64,000 bases of DNA from Rhizobium esperanzae (GCF_014197615.1 NZ_JACIFY010000005.1:248001-312000); one strand, 5' to 3'; shown: positions 27,479 to 37,195, numbered from the stretch's first letter. Program-made: numbers and translations. The notes: generated from the sequence alone by a model not told the origin.

Positions 27479-28759
27479 ATGACCACGACAAATCTTACCG
27501 ACCGGAAGAACGCCGCGATTTCCCGCGGTGTCGGAATGACGACCCAGATTTATGCCGATCGCGCAGAGAATGCCGAGATCTGGGACAAGGAGGGCCGCCG
27601 CTATATCGACTTCGCCGCCGGCATCGCCGTTCTCAACACCGGCCACCGCCATCCCCGGGTGATCGCGGCTGTCAAGGAGCAGCTCGATCATTTCACCCAT
27701 ACCTGCCATCAGGTGGTGCCCTATGAAAACTACGTCAGCCTTGCCGAACGGCTGAACGCACTGCTGCCCGGTGATTTCGCGAAGAAGACGATCTTCGTCA
27801 CGACGGGGGCCGAAGCAGTCGAAAATGCCGTGAAAATCGCGCGGGCCGCGACCGGCCGCTCGGCCGTCATCGCCTTCGGCGGCGGCTTCCATGGCCGTAC
27901 CTTCATGGGCATGGCGCTGACCGGCAAGGTCGTGCCCTACAAGGTCGGCTTCGGCGCGATGCCGGGCGATGTCTTCCATGTTCCCTTCCCGGTCGAACTG
28001 CACGGCGTCACCGCCGATCAGTCGCTTGCAGCGCTGAAGAAGCTCTTCGCCGCCGATGTCGATCCGCAGCGCGTCGCAGCCATCATCCTCGAGCCGGTGC
28101 AGGGCGAAGGCGGCTTTTACGCCGCGCCGGCCGCCTTCATGAAGGCGCTGCGTGAACTCTGCGACCAGCACGGCATCCTGTTGATCGCCGACGAGGTGCA
28201 GACCGGTTTTGCCCGCACCGGCAAAATGTTCGCGATGGATCATCACGAGGTGGCGGCGGATCTCACGACGATGGCGAAAAGCCTTGCCGGCGGTTTCCCG
28301 CTCGCCGCCGTCACCGGCCGCGCCGACATCATGGACGCGCCGGGACCGGGCGGCCTCGGCGGAACCTATGGTGGCAATCCGCTCGGGATCGCCGCCGCCC
28401 ATGCCGTCCTCGACGTCATCAAGGACGAGGATCTCTGCAACCGCGCCAATCAGCTCGGCGGGCGGTTGAAGCAGCGGCTGGAATCGTTGCGCGAGGCGGT
28501 GCCGGAGATCGTCGATATCCGCGGCCCGGGCTTCATGAACGCCGTCGAATTCAACGACCGGAAGACGGGATTGCCGAGCGCCGACTTCGCCAACCGGGTG
28601 CGGCTGATCGCGCTCGACAAGGGCCTGATCCTGCTCACCTGCGGCGTGCACGGCAACGTCATCCGCTTCCTCGCACCGATCACCATTCAGGACGAGGTGC
28701 TCGGCGAGGCGCTCGACATTCTCGAGGCCTCGATGCTGGAGGCAAGCGCGGGCAAGTGA
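27479..28759 (+). CDS. gabT: 4-aminobutyrate--2-oxoglutarate transaminase
   Basis: GabT moves the amino group of GABA to 2-oxoglutarate, giving succinate semialdehyde. The 426-aa protein is a class III PLP aminotransferase: FAAGIAVLNTGHRHP, TTGAEAVENAVKIAR, GFHGRTFMGMALTGK, LIADEVQTGFARTG, and the PLP lysine in TTMAKSLAGGFPL near residue 266. ATG 27479 is preceded by AGGAG; upstream codons are in frame but lack a site. It forms an operon with gabD and is probably controlled by the divergent regulator. GABA is an important nitrogen and carbon source from plant tissue. Confidence 0.93.
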   Translation: MTTTNLTDRKNAAISRGVGMTTQIYADRAENAEIWDKEGRRYIDFAAGIAVLNTGHRHPRVIAAVKEQLDHFTHTCHQVVPYENYVSLAERLNALLPGDFAKKTIFVTTGAEAVENAVKIARAATGRSAVIAFGGGFHGRTFMGMALTGKVVPYKVGFGAMPGDVFHVPFPVELHGVTADQSLAALKKLFAADVDPQRVAAIILEPVQGEGGFYAAPAAFMKALRELCDQHGILLIADEVQTGFARTGKMFAMDHHEVAADLTTMAKSLAGGFPLAAVTGRADIMDAPGPGGLGGTYGGNPLGIAAAHAVLDVIKDEDLCNRANQLGGRLKQRLESLREAVPEIVDIRGPGFMNAVEFNDRKTGLPSADFANRVRLIALDKGLILLTCGVHGNVIRFLAPITIQDEVLGEALDILEASMLEASAGK

Positions 28760-28822
28760 CCGCATCGAAACCGCATCCACGGCTGCCGGCACCGGCAGCC
28801 GCATTCCCAATGAGGATATGAC

Positions 28823-30304
28823 ATGGCTTTCACCACAGCACTGACGAAACACGTGCCCTTCTCTTCTCCCTTGCTGCGCGACGCCGGCTACATCAACGGC
28901 GCCTGGACCTCAGGCAATGCCGCCGGGACTTTCGACGTGCTCAACCCGGCAACGGGAGAACTGCTCGCCTCGCTGCCCGACATGGGCGCTGCCGAGACGC
29001 GGAGCGCGATCGATGCGGCCCATGCCGCCCAGCCGGCCTGGGCTGCCCGCCCGGCCAAGGAGCGCAGCGTCATCCTGCGCAAATGGTTCGACCTGATGGT
29101 CGCCAATGCCGACGAACTCGCGGCGATCCTGACGGCCGAAATGGGCAAGCCGTTCGCAGAAGCGCGCGGCGAAATCCTTTATGCCGCAGCCTATATCGAA
29201 TGGTATGCGGAAGAGGCCAAGCGCATTTACGGCGAGACGATCCCCGCACCTTCCAACGATAAACGCATGATCGTCATCAAGCAGCCGGTCGGCGTCGTCG
29301 GCACGATCACGCCGTGGAATTTCCCGGCGGCAATGATTGCCCGCAAGATAGCCCCGGCGCTTGCCGTCGGCTGTACCGTCGTGTCGAAGCCCGCCGAACA
29401 GACGCCGCTGACGGCGATCGCCCTTGCCGTGCTCGCCGAACAGGCCGGCATTCCCGCAGGCGTCTTCAACATCATCGTCGGCATCGACGGCCCGGCGATC
29501 GGCCGCGAGCTTTGCGGCAATGAAAAGGTGCGAAAGATCAGCTTCACCGGCTCGACCGAAGTCGGCCGCATCCTGATGCGGCAATGCGCCGACCAGATCA
29601 AGAAGGTCAGCCTGGAACTCGGCGGCAACGCGCCGTTCATTGTCTTCGACGATGCCGATCTCGACGCCGCCGTCGAGGGTGCGATCGCCTCCAAATACCG
29701 CAATGCCGGCCAGACCTGCGTTTGCGCCAACCGCCTCTACATCCAGTCGAGCGTCTATGACGCCTTCGCGGCCAAGCTTGCCGCCAGGGTCGCCGCAATG
29801 TCGGTCGGCGACGGCTTCACGGCGGGTGTCGAGATCGGGCCGCTGATCGACGAGCAGGGCCTTGCCAAGGTGGAAGACCATGTCGGCGACGCGCTTGCCA
29901 AGGGCGCCAAAGTGCTGACCGGCGGCAAACGCATCGACGGCGCCGGCACCTTCTTTGCCCCGACGGTGCTGACCGGCGTGACCCGCAGCATGACGGTTGC
30001 GCGCGAGGAAACCTTCGGGCCGGTGGCGCCGCTCTTCCGTTTCGAGACGGCCGAGGACGTCATCGCTCAGGCCAACGACACGGAATTCGGGCTCGCCGCC
30101 TATTTCTTTGCCGGCGACCTGAAGAAGGTCTGGCGGGTGGCGGAAGCGCTGGAATACGGCATGATCGGCATCAATACCGGACTGATGTCGTCGGAGACGG
30201 CGCCCTTCGGCGGCATCAAGCAATCCGGCCTCGGCCGCGAGGGCTCGCGCCACGGCGCCGACGATTATCTGGAACTGAAATATCTCTGCATCGGCGGCGT
30301 CTGA
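28823..30304 (+). CDS. gabD: Succinate-semialdehyde dehydrogenase (NADP+)
   Basis: GabD oxidises succinate semialdehyde to succinate, completing GABA use. The 493-aa protein has the aldehyde dehydrogenase signatures: TPWNFPAAMIARKIAPAL, SKPAEQTPLTAIALA, FTGSTEVGRIL, catalytic Glu in LELGGNAPFIVF, catalytic Cys in NAGQTCVCANR, and EETFGPVAPLFRF. Length and motifs agree with class I GabD. It starts 63 bases after gabT with GAGGA before the ATG. Confidence 0.94.
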   Translation: MAFTTALTKHVPFSSPLLRDAGYINGAWTSGNAAGTFDVLNPATGELLASLPDMGAAETRSAIDAAHAAQPAWAARPAKERSVILRKWFDLMVANADELAAILTAEMGKPFAEARGEILYAAAYIEWYAEEAKRIYGETIPAPSNDKRMIVIKQPVGVVGTITPWNFPAAMIARKIAPALAVGCTVVSKPAEQTPLTAIALAVLAEQAGIPAGVFNIIVGIDGPAIGRELCGNEKVRKISFTGSTEVGRILMRQCADQIKKVSLELGGNAPFIVFDDADLDAAVEGAIASKYRNAGQTCVCANRLYIQSSVYDAFAAKLAARVAAMSVGDGFTAGVEIGPLIDEQGLAKVEDHVGDALAKGAKVLTGGKRIDGAGTFFAPTVLTGVTRSMTVAREETFGPVAPLFRFETAEDVIAQANDTEFGLAAYFFAGDLKKVWRVAEALEYGMIGINTGLMSSETAPFGGIKQSGLGREGSRHGADDYLELKYLCIGGV

Positions 30305-30324
30305 TCCGCTGTCGTACCGAACCG

Positions 30325-30349
30325 GGCACGCGGCCGAATGCCGCGTGCC
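30325..30349. terminator. Hairpin between convergent gabD and slyX
   Basis: GGCACGCGG (30325-30333) pairs with CCGCGTGCC (30341-30349) across a 7-nt loop. No T-run follows on either strand, so it is a weak or factor-dependent terminator candidate. Confidence 0.45.
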
Positions 30350-30350
30350 G

Positions 30351-30560
30351 TCAATAATGCGGCGGGCGGGTAATTGCCGGAGCTTCCAGCGACTGCTCCT
30401 CTAGCGACAGGAAGCGTTCGGTCAGCCGGTCGAGCTTGGTGCGCATCTGCTCGACGATCTTCCATTGTTCGGCAAGCTGATCGGAAAGCTCCTCGATTGT
30501 CTTTGCCTGGTGGGCCAGCGTTTCCTCCAGCCGGGTGATGCGGTTGGTCTCGTCGGACAT
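30351..30560 (-). CDS. slyX: SlyX family coiled-coil protein
   Basis: A 69-aa protein made almost entirely of one heptad-rich helix (RITRLEETLAHQAKTIEEL, then IVEQMRTKLDRLTERFLSLEE) ending in APAITRPPHY, the proline-rich SlyX C-terminus with the family's PPHY end. Function unknown. ATG 30560 (MSDETN) is preceded by GGAGG. Convergent with gabD. Confidence 0.85.
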   Translation of the reverse strand: MSDETNRITRLEETLAHQAKTIEELSDQLAEQWKIVEQMRTKLDRLTERFLSLEEQSLEAPAITRPPHY

Positions 30561-30740
30561 CGATCCTCCTTTGCCGAAACCGGCAGAACAGATGGTTCTC
30601 CCAAAGCGGAAATAGGCCACCGCGTCAATGCTTTCGAGGGCAGGCAGGCCCGCGCGCAAAACGGAACCGTTTGGTTACTGAAAGACCTTGCCGTGCCTGA
30701 TGTTGTGGGGTAGGCCCTTATCCATCAGGGAGGAATACTG

Positions 30741-32156
30741 ATGGATGCAGGCAACGGCTTTCTTCATCCGGACCGGCTCTTTCCGGCCGATCCGGCAACG
30801 CGGACGATCGCGCGAGACCTCTACGAGACGGTGCGCAATCTTCCGATCGTCAGCCCGCACGGGCATACCGAACCCTCCTGGTTTGCCGACGACAAACCCT
30901 TCGAAGATGCGGCCTCGCTGCTGGTCATTCCCGATCACTACCTCTTCCGGATGCTGCACAGCGTCGGCGTGACGCTGGACGAACTCGGCGTTCCCAGGCT
31001 GGACGGCAAGCCGGTGGCAACGGGGCGCGCGATCTGGCGGACCTTTGCCGCGCATTACCATCTCTTCCGCGGCACGCCTTCGAGCCTCTGGGTCGATCAC
31101 GCGATGTCGGCCGTGCTCGGCTGCACCGAGCCGCTGACAACAGACAATGCCGATGCGCTCTACGACCATATCAACGCTCAGCTCGCCCTTCCCGAATTCC
31201 GGCCGCGGGCGCTGCATCAGCGATTCGGCATCGAAACGATCGCGACGACCGAAGGCGCGCTCGACCCGCTTGTCCATCACCAGAAGATGGCGGCCGACGG
31301 CTGGATCGGCAAGGTGCGCACCACCTACCGGCCGGATAGCGTCACCGATCCGGACGCCGTCGGCTTCCGCGACAATCTCGTCAAATTGGGAGAGATCACC
31401 GGCGCCGACGTCACGCGCTGGGACGGGCTGATCGAGGCGCATCGGCGCCGGCGCGCCTATTTCCGCCAGTTCGGCGCCACCGCGACCGATCACGGTGTGC
31501 CCACAGCCTTTACCGCAGATCTGCCGCTTGCGGAAAAACAGGCGCTGCTCGACAGGGCGCTGAACGGGCCGCTTTCGGCTGCCGATGCGGAGCTTTTCCG
31601 CGGCCAGATGATGACCGAGATGGCCGGGCTTTCGGCCGAAGACGGCATGGTGATGCAGATCCATGCCGGCTCGCGACGCAATACCGACAGCGGGCTCTTT
31701 GCGACGCGCGGCCCGAATATGGGCGCCGATATCCCGACGCGCACGGACTGGGTCGGCGGCCTGAATGCGCTGCTTTCAAAATACGGCCATGCGCCGGGGC
31801 TGCGGGTGCTGCTGTTCACGCTCGACGAGACGACCTATGCCCGGGAACTGGCGCCGATGGCCGGCCATTGGCCCTGCCTGATGATCGGCCCGCCCTGGTG
31901 GTTCCACGACAGCCCGCTCGGTATTCGCCGCTATCTCGACCAGGTGGTGGAAACGGCGGGCTTCGCCAAGATGGCGGGCTTCAACGACGATACGCGGGCG
32001 CTGCTTTCGATCCCGGCGCGCCATGACGTCTGGCGCCGCGAAGTCTGCCGCTTCCTCGCTGGGCTCGCTGCCGAGCACCGGATTTCCAAGAGGGAAGCCG
32101 AGATCGTGGCGGGCGAACTCTCCTATGGCAATGCGAAGAAGGCCTATAAGCTGTGA
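30741..32156 (+). CDS. uxaC: Glucuronate isomerase (uronate isomerase)
   Basis: UxaC turns D-glucuronate into D-fructuronate (and galacturonate into tagaturonate). The 471-aa amidohydrolase-superfamily protein has the N-terminal FLHPDRLFPADPATR and metal-binding SPHGHTEPSWF, SLWVDHA, TTEGALDPLVHH, MQIHAGSRRNT and the C-terminal ARHDVWRREVCR, all family signatures. GGGAGG precedes the ATG. It overlaps the next gene by 4 bases (GTGA), so the two enzymes are translationally coupled. Confidence 0.94.
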   Translation: MDAGNGFLHPDRLFPADPATRTIARDLYETVRNLPIVSPHGHTEPSWFADDKPFEDAASLLVIPDHYLFRMLHSVGVTLDELGVPRLDGKPVATGRAIWRTFAAHYHLFRGTPSSLWVDHAMSAVLGCTEPLTTDNADALYDHINAQLALPEFRPRALHQRFGIETIATTEGALDPLVHHQKMAADGWIGKVRTTYRPDSVTDPDAVGFRDNLVKLGEITGADVTRWDGLIEAHRRRRAYFRQFGATATDHGVPTAFTADLPLAEKQALLDRALNGPLSAADAELFRGQMMTEMAGLSAEDGMVMQIHAGSRRNTDSGLFATRGPNMGADIPTRTDWVGGLNALLSKYGHAPGLRVLLFTLDETTYARELAPMAGHWPCLMIGPPWWFHDSPLGIRRYLDQVVETAGFAKMAGFNDDTRALLSIPARHDVWRREVCRFLAGLAAEHRISKREAEIVAGELSYGNAKKAYKL

Positions 32157-33610
32157 CCGAACGACTGCAGACCCTTTCCGGCCTCGCCCCGACGGCGAAG
32201 CTTCCCGCCTATGACAGGAATGCACTGAACGCCGGCATCCTGCATCTCGGCCCCGGCGCCTTCTTCCGGGCCCATTTCGCCCCTTTCACGGATGGCGCGC
32301 TCGCAGCCGCAGGCGGCGACTGGGGCATCGAGGTGGCAAGCCTGCGCACGCCCGATGTCGCCGATAATCTCTCCGCCCAGAACGGGCTCTATACAGTGCT
32401 GATCCGCGATAGCGCGGGCACGACGGCCGAGGTCATCGGCTCGATCCTGAAGGCGCATGTGGCGCCGCGCGACCCGGTCGGCCTGCTGGCGCGGCTCGAA
32501 GACCCTGCTATCCGCATCGTCAGCATGACGGTGACCGAAAAGGCCTATGGTTTCGATCCGGCGACGGGCGGCCTCGACCTCAAACATCCTGATATTGTCG
32601 CCGACCTCGCCAACCGGCATGCGCCGCGCGGCGTCATCGGCTATATCGTCGAAGGCCTTGCGCGCCGCCGGCAGAAGGGTGTCGCGCCCTTTACGCCGCT
32701 GAGCTGCGACAACCTGCCGAGCAACGGCGCGGTTCTGAAGCGTCTCGTGCTCGAATTCACTTCCCGCATCGATGCCGATCTGCATGGCTGGATCGAAGCG
32801 AATGTTCCCTTCCCGTCGACGATGGTCGACCGGATCACGCCCGCCAGCACCGAAGCGACCTATGCCGATGCCGCGCGGCTGACCGGCCGCACCGACATGG
32901 CGGCGATCGAGACGGAGCCCTTTACGCAATGGGTCATCGAAGACCATTTCGCCAATGGCCGGCCGGCCTGGGACAAGGTGCGCGGCGCGCTGATGGTCGA
33001 GGACGTCTCGGCTTACGAGAAGATGAAGCTCAGGATGCTGAACGGCGCCCATTCGCTGCTCGCCTATCTCGGTTATATCGGCGGCTATGAATTCATCCGC
33101 GACGTGATGGACGATGCGGCCCTCGCCGCTCTTGCCTACCGCCACATGCACGCGGCAGCGCGAACGCTCGATGCGGTGCCCGGCATCGATCTCGATGAAT
33201 ACGCCAATGAATTGATAGCACGCTTTGCAAATAAGGCGATCGCGCACCGCACCTATCAGATCGCCATGGACGGCACGCAAAAGCTGCCGCAGCGGCTGCT
33301 GGAGCCGGCATGCGAGGCGCTGGCGCTTGGCGACCGGGCGGAAACCTATGCGATCGCCGTCGCGGCCTGGATGCGTTATGCGATCGGCGAACATGGCAAT
33401 GGCGAACGCTATGAGCTGCGCGATCCCCGCGCTCAGGAAATCGCCGCGCTGATTGCCGACGTCCCGCGCACCGGCCCGGCGATTTCGGCAGCACTCTTCA
33501 CCCTTCCGGGGCTTTTCCCGGCGGCTTTGACGGGACATCGGGCCTGGACGCAGGATGTTTCGGATAAGCTGGAGATCCTGATCCAGGACGATCGGCTGCC
33601 GCTGTTTTGA
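32153..33610 (+). CDS. uxuB: Mannitol dehydrogenase family protein, probable fructuronate reductase
   Basis: The 485-aa protein belongs to the polyol-specific long-chain dehydrogenases: N-terminal LHLGPGAFFRAHFAPF (NAD-binding region), SMTVTEKAYGF, SCDNLPSNG, and the catalytic KMKLRMLNGAHSLLAYLG with Lys, Asn and His in the family positions. Coupling to uxaC makes D-fructuronate the likely substrate, giving D-mannonate; other members act on mannitol or tagaturonate. Start is GTG 32153. Confidence 0.85.
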   Translation: MTERLQTLSGLAPTAKLPAYDRNALNAGILHLGPGAFFRAHFAPFTDGALAAAGGDWGIEVASLRTPDVADNLSAQNGLYTVLIRDSAGTTAEVIGSILKAHVAPRDPVGLLARLEDPAIRIVSMTVTEKAYGFDPATGGLDLKHPDIVADLANRHAPRGVIGYIVEGLARRRQKGVAPFTPLSCDNLPSNGAVLKRLVLEFTSRIDADLHGWIEANVPFPSTMVDRITPASTEATYADAARLTGRTDMAAIETEPFTQWVIEDHFANGRPAWDKVRGALMVEDVSAYEKMKLRMLNGAHSLLAYLGYIGGYEFIRDVMDDAALAALAYRHMHAAARTLDAVPGIDLDEYANELIARFANKAIAHRTYQIAMDGTQKLPQRLLEPACEALALGDRAETYAIAVAAWMRYAIGEHGNGERYELRDPRAQEIAALIADVPRTGPAISAALFTLPGLFPAALTGHRAWTQDVSDKLEILIQDDRLPLF

Positions 33611-33634
33611 GAGCTTGAAGTCTTTTCAGCAGAA

Positions 33635-33850
33635 GAGAGGGCGTGCCGCGTAGCACCCCCCTCTGCCCTGCCGGGCATCTCCCCCACAGGTGGGGAGATC
33701 GGCTGGGCGCAAGGGTCTCCCCAAACAACATTGCTTGGCGATCAGTAGATTGCTGGAAAGGGACCGAGCGATCGCCTCTTGCCGATCTCCACCCTTGTGG
33801 GGGAGATGCCCGGCAGGGCAGAGGGGGTGCCATACGGCACGCCCTTCTCT
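33635..33850. repeat. Element with ~70-bp near-identical inverted arms (MITE-like)
   Basis: The left arm (about 33635-33703) and the reverse complement of the right arm (about 33781-33850) agree over roughly 70 bases with a few mismatches; both hold CCTCTGCCCTGCCGGGCATC and a GGGGAGATCGGC-type end. About 77 bases lie between. It sits between the convergent stops of uxuB and the flavoprotein gene. No transposase or clear target duplication is visible. Confidence 0.78.
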
Positions 33851-33868
33851 TTGCGTCACTTTGTGTCA

Positions 33869-36319
33869 TCAGCTCTTCACCCGCACCATGTCGGGATCGT
33901 AGAGCGGCGCCAGCGACACCTTGCAGGGAATGCGTTCCCTCGCGACATCAAGCTCATAGGCGCCGGAGAGCACGAACTCTTCCGTCACGCCGTCGGGATT
34001 TCGGACGTAGCCGTAACCGATCGGCTTGCCCAGCGTATAACCGAAGCCGCCGCTCGAGAGCCAGCCGACACGTTTGCCGTCGCGATAGATCGTTTCGCGG
34101 CCGAGCAGCACGGTATCGGGATCGTCGGGAACGAAGCAGGCGAGGCGCTTCTTCACGCCGCCTGCAAGCTGCCGCTCGATCGCCTCGCAGCCGCGGAAGG
34201 GAATGTTCTTGCGCATCTTCACCGCCCAGCCGAGGCCGGCTTCAACAGGCGTATGGTCGGGACCGATATCGGAGCCCCAGGCGCGATAACCCTTTTCCAG
34301 GCGGCAGCTTTCGATGGCGCGGTAGCCGGCATTGACGAGGCCGAGCTCGCCGCCTGATGCCATCAGCAGATCATAGACCGTGCTCGCATATTCGATCGGA
34401 ATATGCAGTTCGTAGCCGAGTTCTCCGACATAGGTGATGCGCAGGGCCCGCACCGGGCAGCCCGATATGCCGATGGTCCTGACCTTGCCGAAGGGGAAGG
34501 CCGCATTCGAGACGTCGCTGCCGGTCACCTTTTCCAGTACGGCGCGGGAGTTCGGTCCCATCAGCGACAACACGCAATAGGCTGAGGTGACGTCGACTAA
34601 TTCGGCATGCATCTCCGCCGGAATATTGCGTGCGATCCAGTTGAAATCATGGGTGGCGAAACCGGTGCCGGTGATGATGTAATATTCATCCTCGGCGATT
34701 CGGGCGACCGTCAGATCGCATTCGATGCCGCCCTTGTCGTTCAGCATCTGGGTGTAGATGAGCGATCCCACGGGTCTTGCGACATCGTTGGAAGCGATCC
34801 AGGAGAGAGCCGCCTCGGCATCCCTGCCCTTCAGCACGAATTTGGCGAATGAGGTCTGGTCGAAGATGACCGCCGCCTCGCGCACTGCCTTGTGCTCGCG
34901 GCCGACCGCCTCGAACCAGTTCTGTCTCTTGTAGCTGTAGACATCCCTCGGCTCCTCATTGGCGAAGAGATCGGCAAACCAGTTCGGCCGCTCCCAGCCG
35001 AGTTTTTCACCGAAACAGGCACCCTGCGCCTTCAGCCGGTCATAGAGCGGCGATTTTCGGCAGGGGCGGCCGCTCGCATATTCCTCGAAGGGGAAGGCCA
35101 GCGTGTAGTGTTTGCCATAGGCTTCCAGCGTACGGGTGCGCACCCAGTCGGTATCGAAATGCGGGCGGCCGAAACGGCGGATATCGACCGGCCAGAGATC
35201 ATAGGGCGGCTCGCCCTTCGTCACCCATTCGGCCAGCGCCATGCCGGCGCCGCCGGCAGACGCGATGCCGAAGGCGTTGAAGCCTGCGCCGACGAAGAAA
35301 TTCTTCAGCTCCGGCGCCTCGCCGAGAATGAAATTACCGTCGGGCGTGAAGCTTTCCGGGCCGTTCAAGAGCTGCTTGACGCCGACATTTTCCAGCGCCG
35401 GAACGCGGCCGAGCGCCTGTTCCATGATCTGCTCGAAATGGTCGAAATTGCTGTCCAGCAGCGTGTAGTGAAAACCTTCAGGAATGCCTTTCTCCGCCCA
35501 GGCGATCGGGTTCGGCTCGTAGCCGCCCATGACGACGCCGCCGACCTCTTCCTTGTAATAGGTCAGGCGGTCGGGATCGCGCAGCGTCGGCAAATTGGAG
35601 GGCACACCGAAGGATTCGGTGATGACGTATTGATGCTCGACGGAGACCAGCGGCACGTTGACGCCGAAGCGGGCGGCAAAGGCGCGCGTCCACTGACCGG
35701 CGCAGACGACGACGCGCTCGCATTCGATGCGCCCCTCTGCCGTGATGACAGCGCGAATCTTCCCCTTGTCGATTTCGAGGTCGAGGACCTCGGTATCCTC
35801 GAAGATCGAAACGCCTGATATGCGGGCACCTTTCGCCAGCGCCTGGGTAATGTCGGAGGGATTGGCCTGGCCGTCGGTGGGAAGGAAGGCGGCGCCGACG
35901 AGATCGTCAATCGTCATCAGCGGCCAGAGATCGAAGGCCTCCTGCGGCGTCAGCAACTGCATTTCGAGGCCGAAGGATTGAGCCGTGGTCGCCTGGCGTT
36001 TGACCTCCGTCCAGCGTTCCTCGTTGCAGGCAAGGCGCAGGCCGCCATTCATCTTCCAGCCGGTGCCAAGACCGGTTTCCGCCTCCAGCCGCTTGTAGAG
36101 ATCGACGGAGTAACCGAGCAACTGGGTGATGTTGGCGCTGGTGCGCAGCTGGCCGACGAGGCCGGCGGCATGGAAGGTGGTGCCGGAGGTCAGCTTCTTG
36201 CGCTCGAGCAGCACGGTATCGGTCCAGCCGAGCTTGCCGAGATGATAGGCTGTGGAGCAGCCGATGATGCCGCCGCCGATGACCACGGCTTTTGCCGTCT
36301 TCGGTAATTGTCTCGTCAT
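33869..36319 (-). CDS. Dimethylglycine/sarcosine dehydrogenase-like flavoprotein
   Basis: The 816-aa protein has an N-terminal FAD-dependent DAO domain (about 8-370; dinucleotide motif VVIGGGIIGCSTAYHLG, TSGTTFHAAGLVGQL whose His is the usual covalent-FAD site), an FAO_M linker (about 375-430), then aminomethyltransferase (GCV_T) and C-terminal barrel domains (about 435-805; MGPNSRAVL, VGELGYELHIP). This is the layout of dimethylglycine and sarcosine dehydrogenases, which oxidise N-methyl groups and pass them to folate. Exact substrate not determinable. The following gene (choline-kinase-like) abuts it and is read first. Confidence 0.87.
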   Translation of the reverse strand: MTRQLPKTAKAVVIGGGIIGCSTAYHLGKLGWTDTVLLERKKLTSGTTFHAAGLVGQLRTSANITQLLGYSVDLYKRLEAETGLGTGWKMNGGLRLACNEERWTEVKRQATTAQSFGLEMQLLTPQEAFDLWPLMTIDDLVGAAFLPTDGQANPSDITQALAKGARISGVSIFEDTEVLDLEIDKGKIRAVITAEGRIECERVVVCAGQWTRAFAARFGVNVPLVSVEHQYVITESFGVPSNLPTLRDPDRLTYYKEEVGGVVMGGYEPNPIAWAEKGIPEGFHYTLLDSNFDHFEQIMEQALGRVPALENVGVKQLLNGPESFTPDGNFILGEAPELKNFFVGAGFNAFGIASAGGAGMALAEWVTKGEPPYDLWPVDIRRFGRPHFDTDWVRTRTLEAYGKHYTLAFPFEEYASGRPCRKSPLYDRLKAQGACFGEKLGWERPNWFADLFANEEPRDVYSYKRQNWFEAVGREHKAVREAAVIFDQTSFAKFVLKGRDAEAALSWIASNDVARPVGSLIYTQMLNDKGGIECDLTVARIAEDEYYIITGTGFATHDFNWIARNIPAEMHAELVDVTSAYCVLSLMGPNSRAVLEKVTGSDVSNAAFPFGKVRTIGISGCPVRALRITYVGELGYELHIPIEYASTVYDLLMASGGELGLVNAGYRAIESCRLEKGYRAWGSDIGPDHTPVEAGLGWAVKMRKNIPFRGCEAIERQLAGGVKKRLACFVPDDPDTVLLGRETIYRDGKRVGWLSSGGFGYTLGKPIGYGYVRNPDGVTEEFVLSGAYELDVARERIPCKVSLAPLYDPDMVRVKS

Positions 36320-37195
36320 TTATCGTTCCTGTTCAAAGGCTTGATAGGCGCGCTCGAAGCGCGTCAGATTTTCCGCCGTATAGGCGGCATAATCGAAATC
36401 GATGGTAGAATGGATTTCCGAAATCATGCTCCAGAGCGTCTCACGCAGCAGCGAAGCGCATTTCATCGCGCTATAGCGGCGGCCGAGATCATCGGTGAGC
36501 GACCGGTCGAAATAGCTCTCCAGCATGGCGCGCTCGGCCGCTTCGGAGAACTCGTTGTTGGAGGCCAGTCCGCCGAGATCGAACAGCGGCGTATTGAAGC
36601 CGGCATAATCCCAGTCGATCAGCCAGAGCCGCTTGCCGTCGTCGAGAAAATTGGCGGCCAGCAAGTCATTGTGGCCGAAGGCGATCTCGAACGGCCCTGA
36701 CGCTTGTTCCAGCGTTTCTGCCTTGGCGATCAGCGCCGGCAGCAGCGGTAGATAGGGGCTGCCGGACTCCTTCAGACTGGCGGCGTAATCGCGGATGACG
36801 TGGAAGACCCAGAAGATCATCGCCTGGCCGCGGAAATGCCGGGCAATATCATGGTGGCAGGCGCGCACCAGGGACAAGGCCCGGGCGAGCGTTTCCGGCG
36901 CCCTGATATCTTCCGGCGAAAGCGCCCTCGCCTCGATATAGTCGAGCACCAGCACGCCGGGCGAATGGTGGATGACGGCGGGCGATATGCCCGCTGCATG
37001 GGCGGCATAACTTGCGGCAAGCTCGTTCTGCCGGCTGATGTGATGGATCGGGATATCGGTGCCGAGTCTCACCACACAGCGCGTCACGGCATCGCTGACC
37101 AGATAGTTCCGATTGGTGATGCCGCCTGAGATCGGCGAAATGTCGATCCGGCCCTGCCAGATGCCGAGCGCATGAATCCTATCTTCAGGCGTCAT
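36320..37195 (-). CDS. Choline/ethanolamine kinase-like phosphotransferase
   Basis: The 291-aa protein has the aminoglycoside-phosphotransferase/choline kinase fold: GGITNRNYLV (nucleotide loop), the Brenner motif AFGHNDLLAANFL and the metal-binding LIDWDYAGFNTPLFDLG. These are the APH/ChoK signatures. Its stop touches the start of the flavoprotein gene, so they form one transcript, which suggests a substrate related to choline, glycine betaine or another N-methyl compound (inference). Confidence 0.8.
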   Translation of the reverse strand: MTPEDRIHALGIWQGRIDISPISGGITNRNYLVSDAVTRCVVRLGTDIPIHHISRQNELAASYAAHAAGISPAVIHHSPGVLVLDYIEARALSPEDIRAPETLARALSLVRACHHDIARHFRGQAMIFWVFHVIRDYAASLKESGSPYLPLLPALIAKAETLEQASGPFEIAFGHNDLLAANFLDDGKRLWLIDWDYAGFNTPLFDLGGLASNNEFSEAAERAMLESYFDRSLTDDLGRRYSAMKCASLLRETLWSMISEIHSTIDFDYAAYTAENLTRFERAYQAFEQER

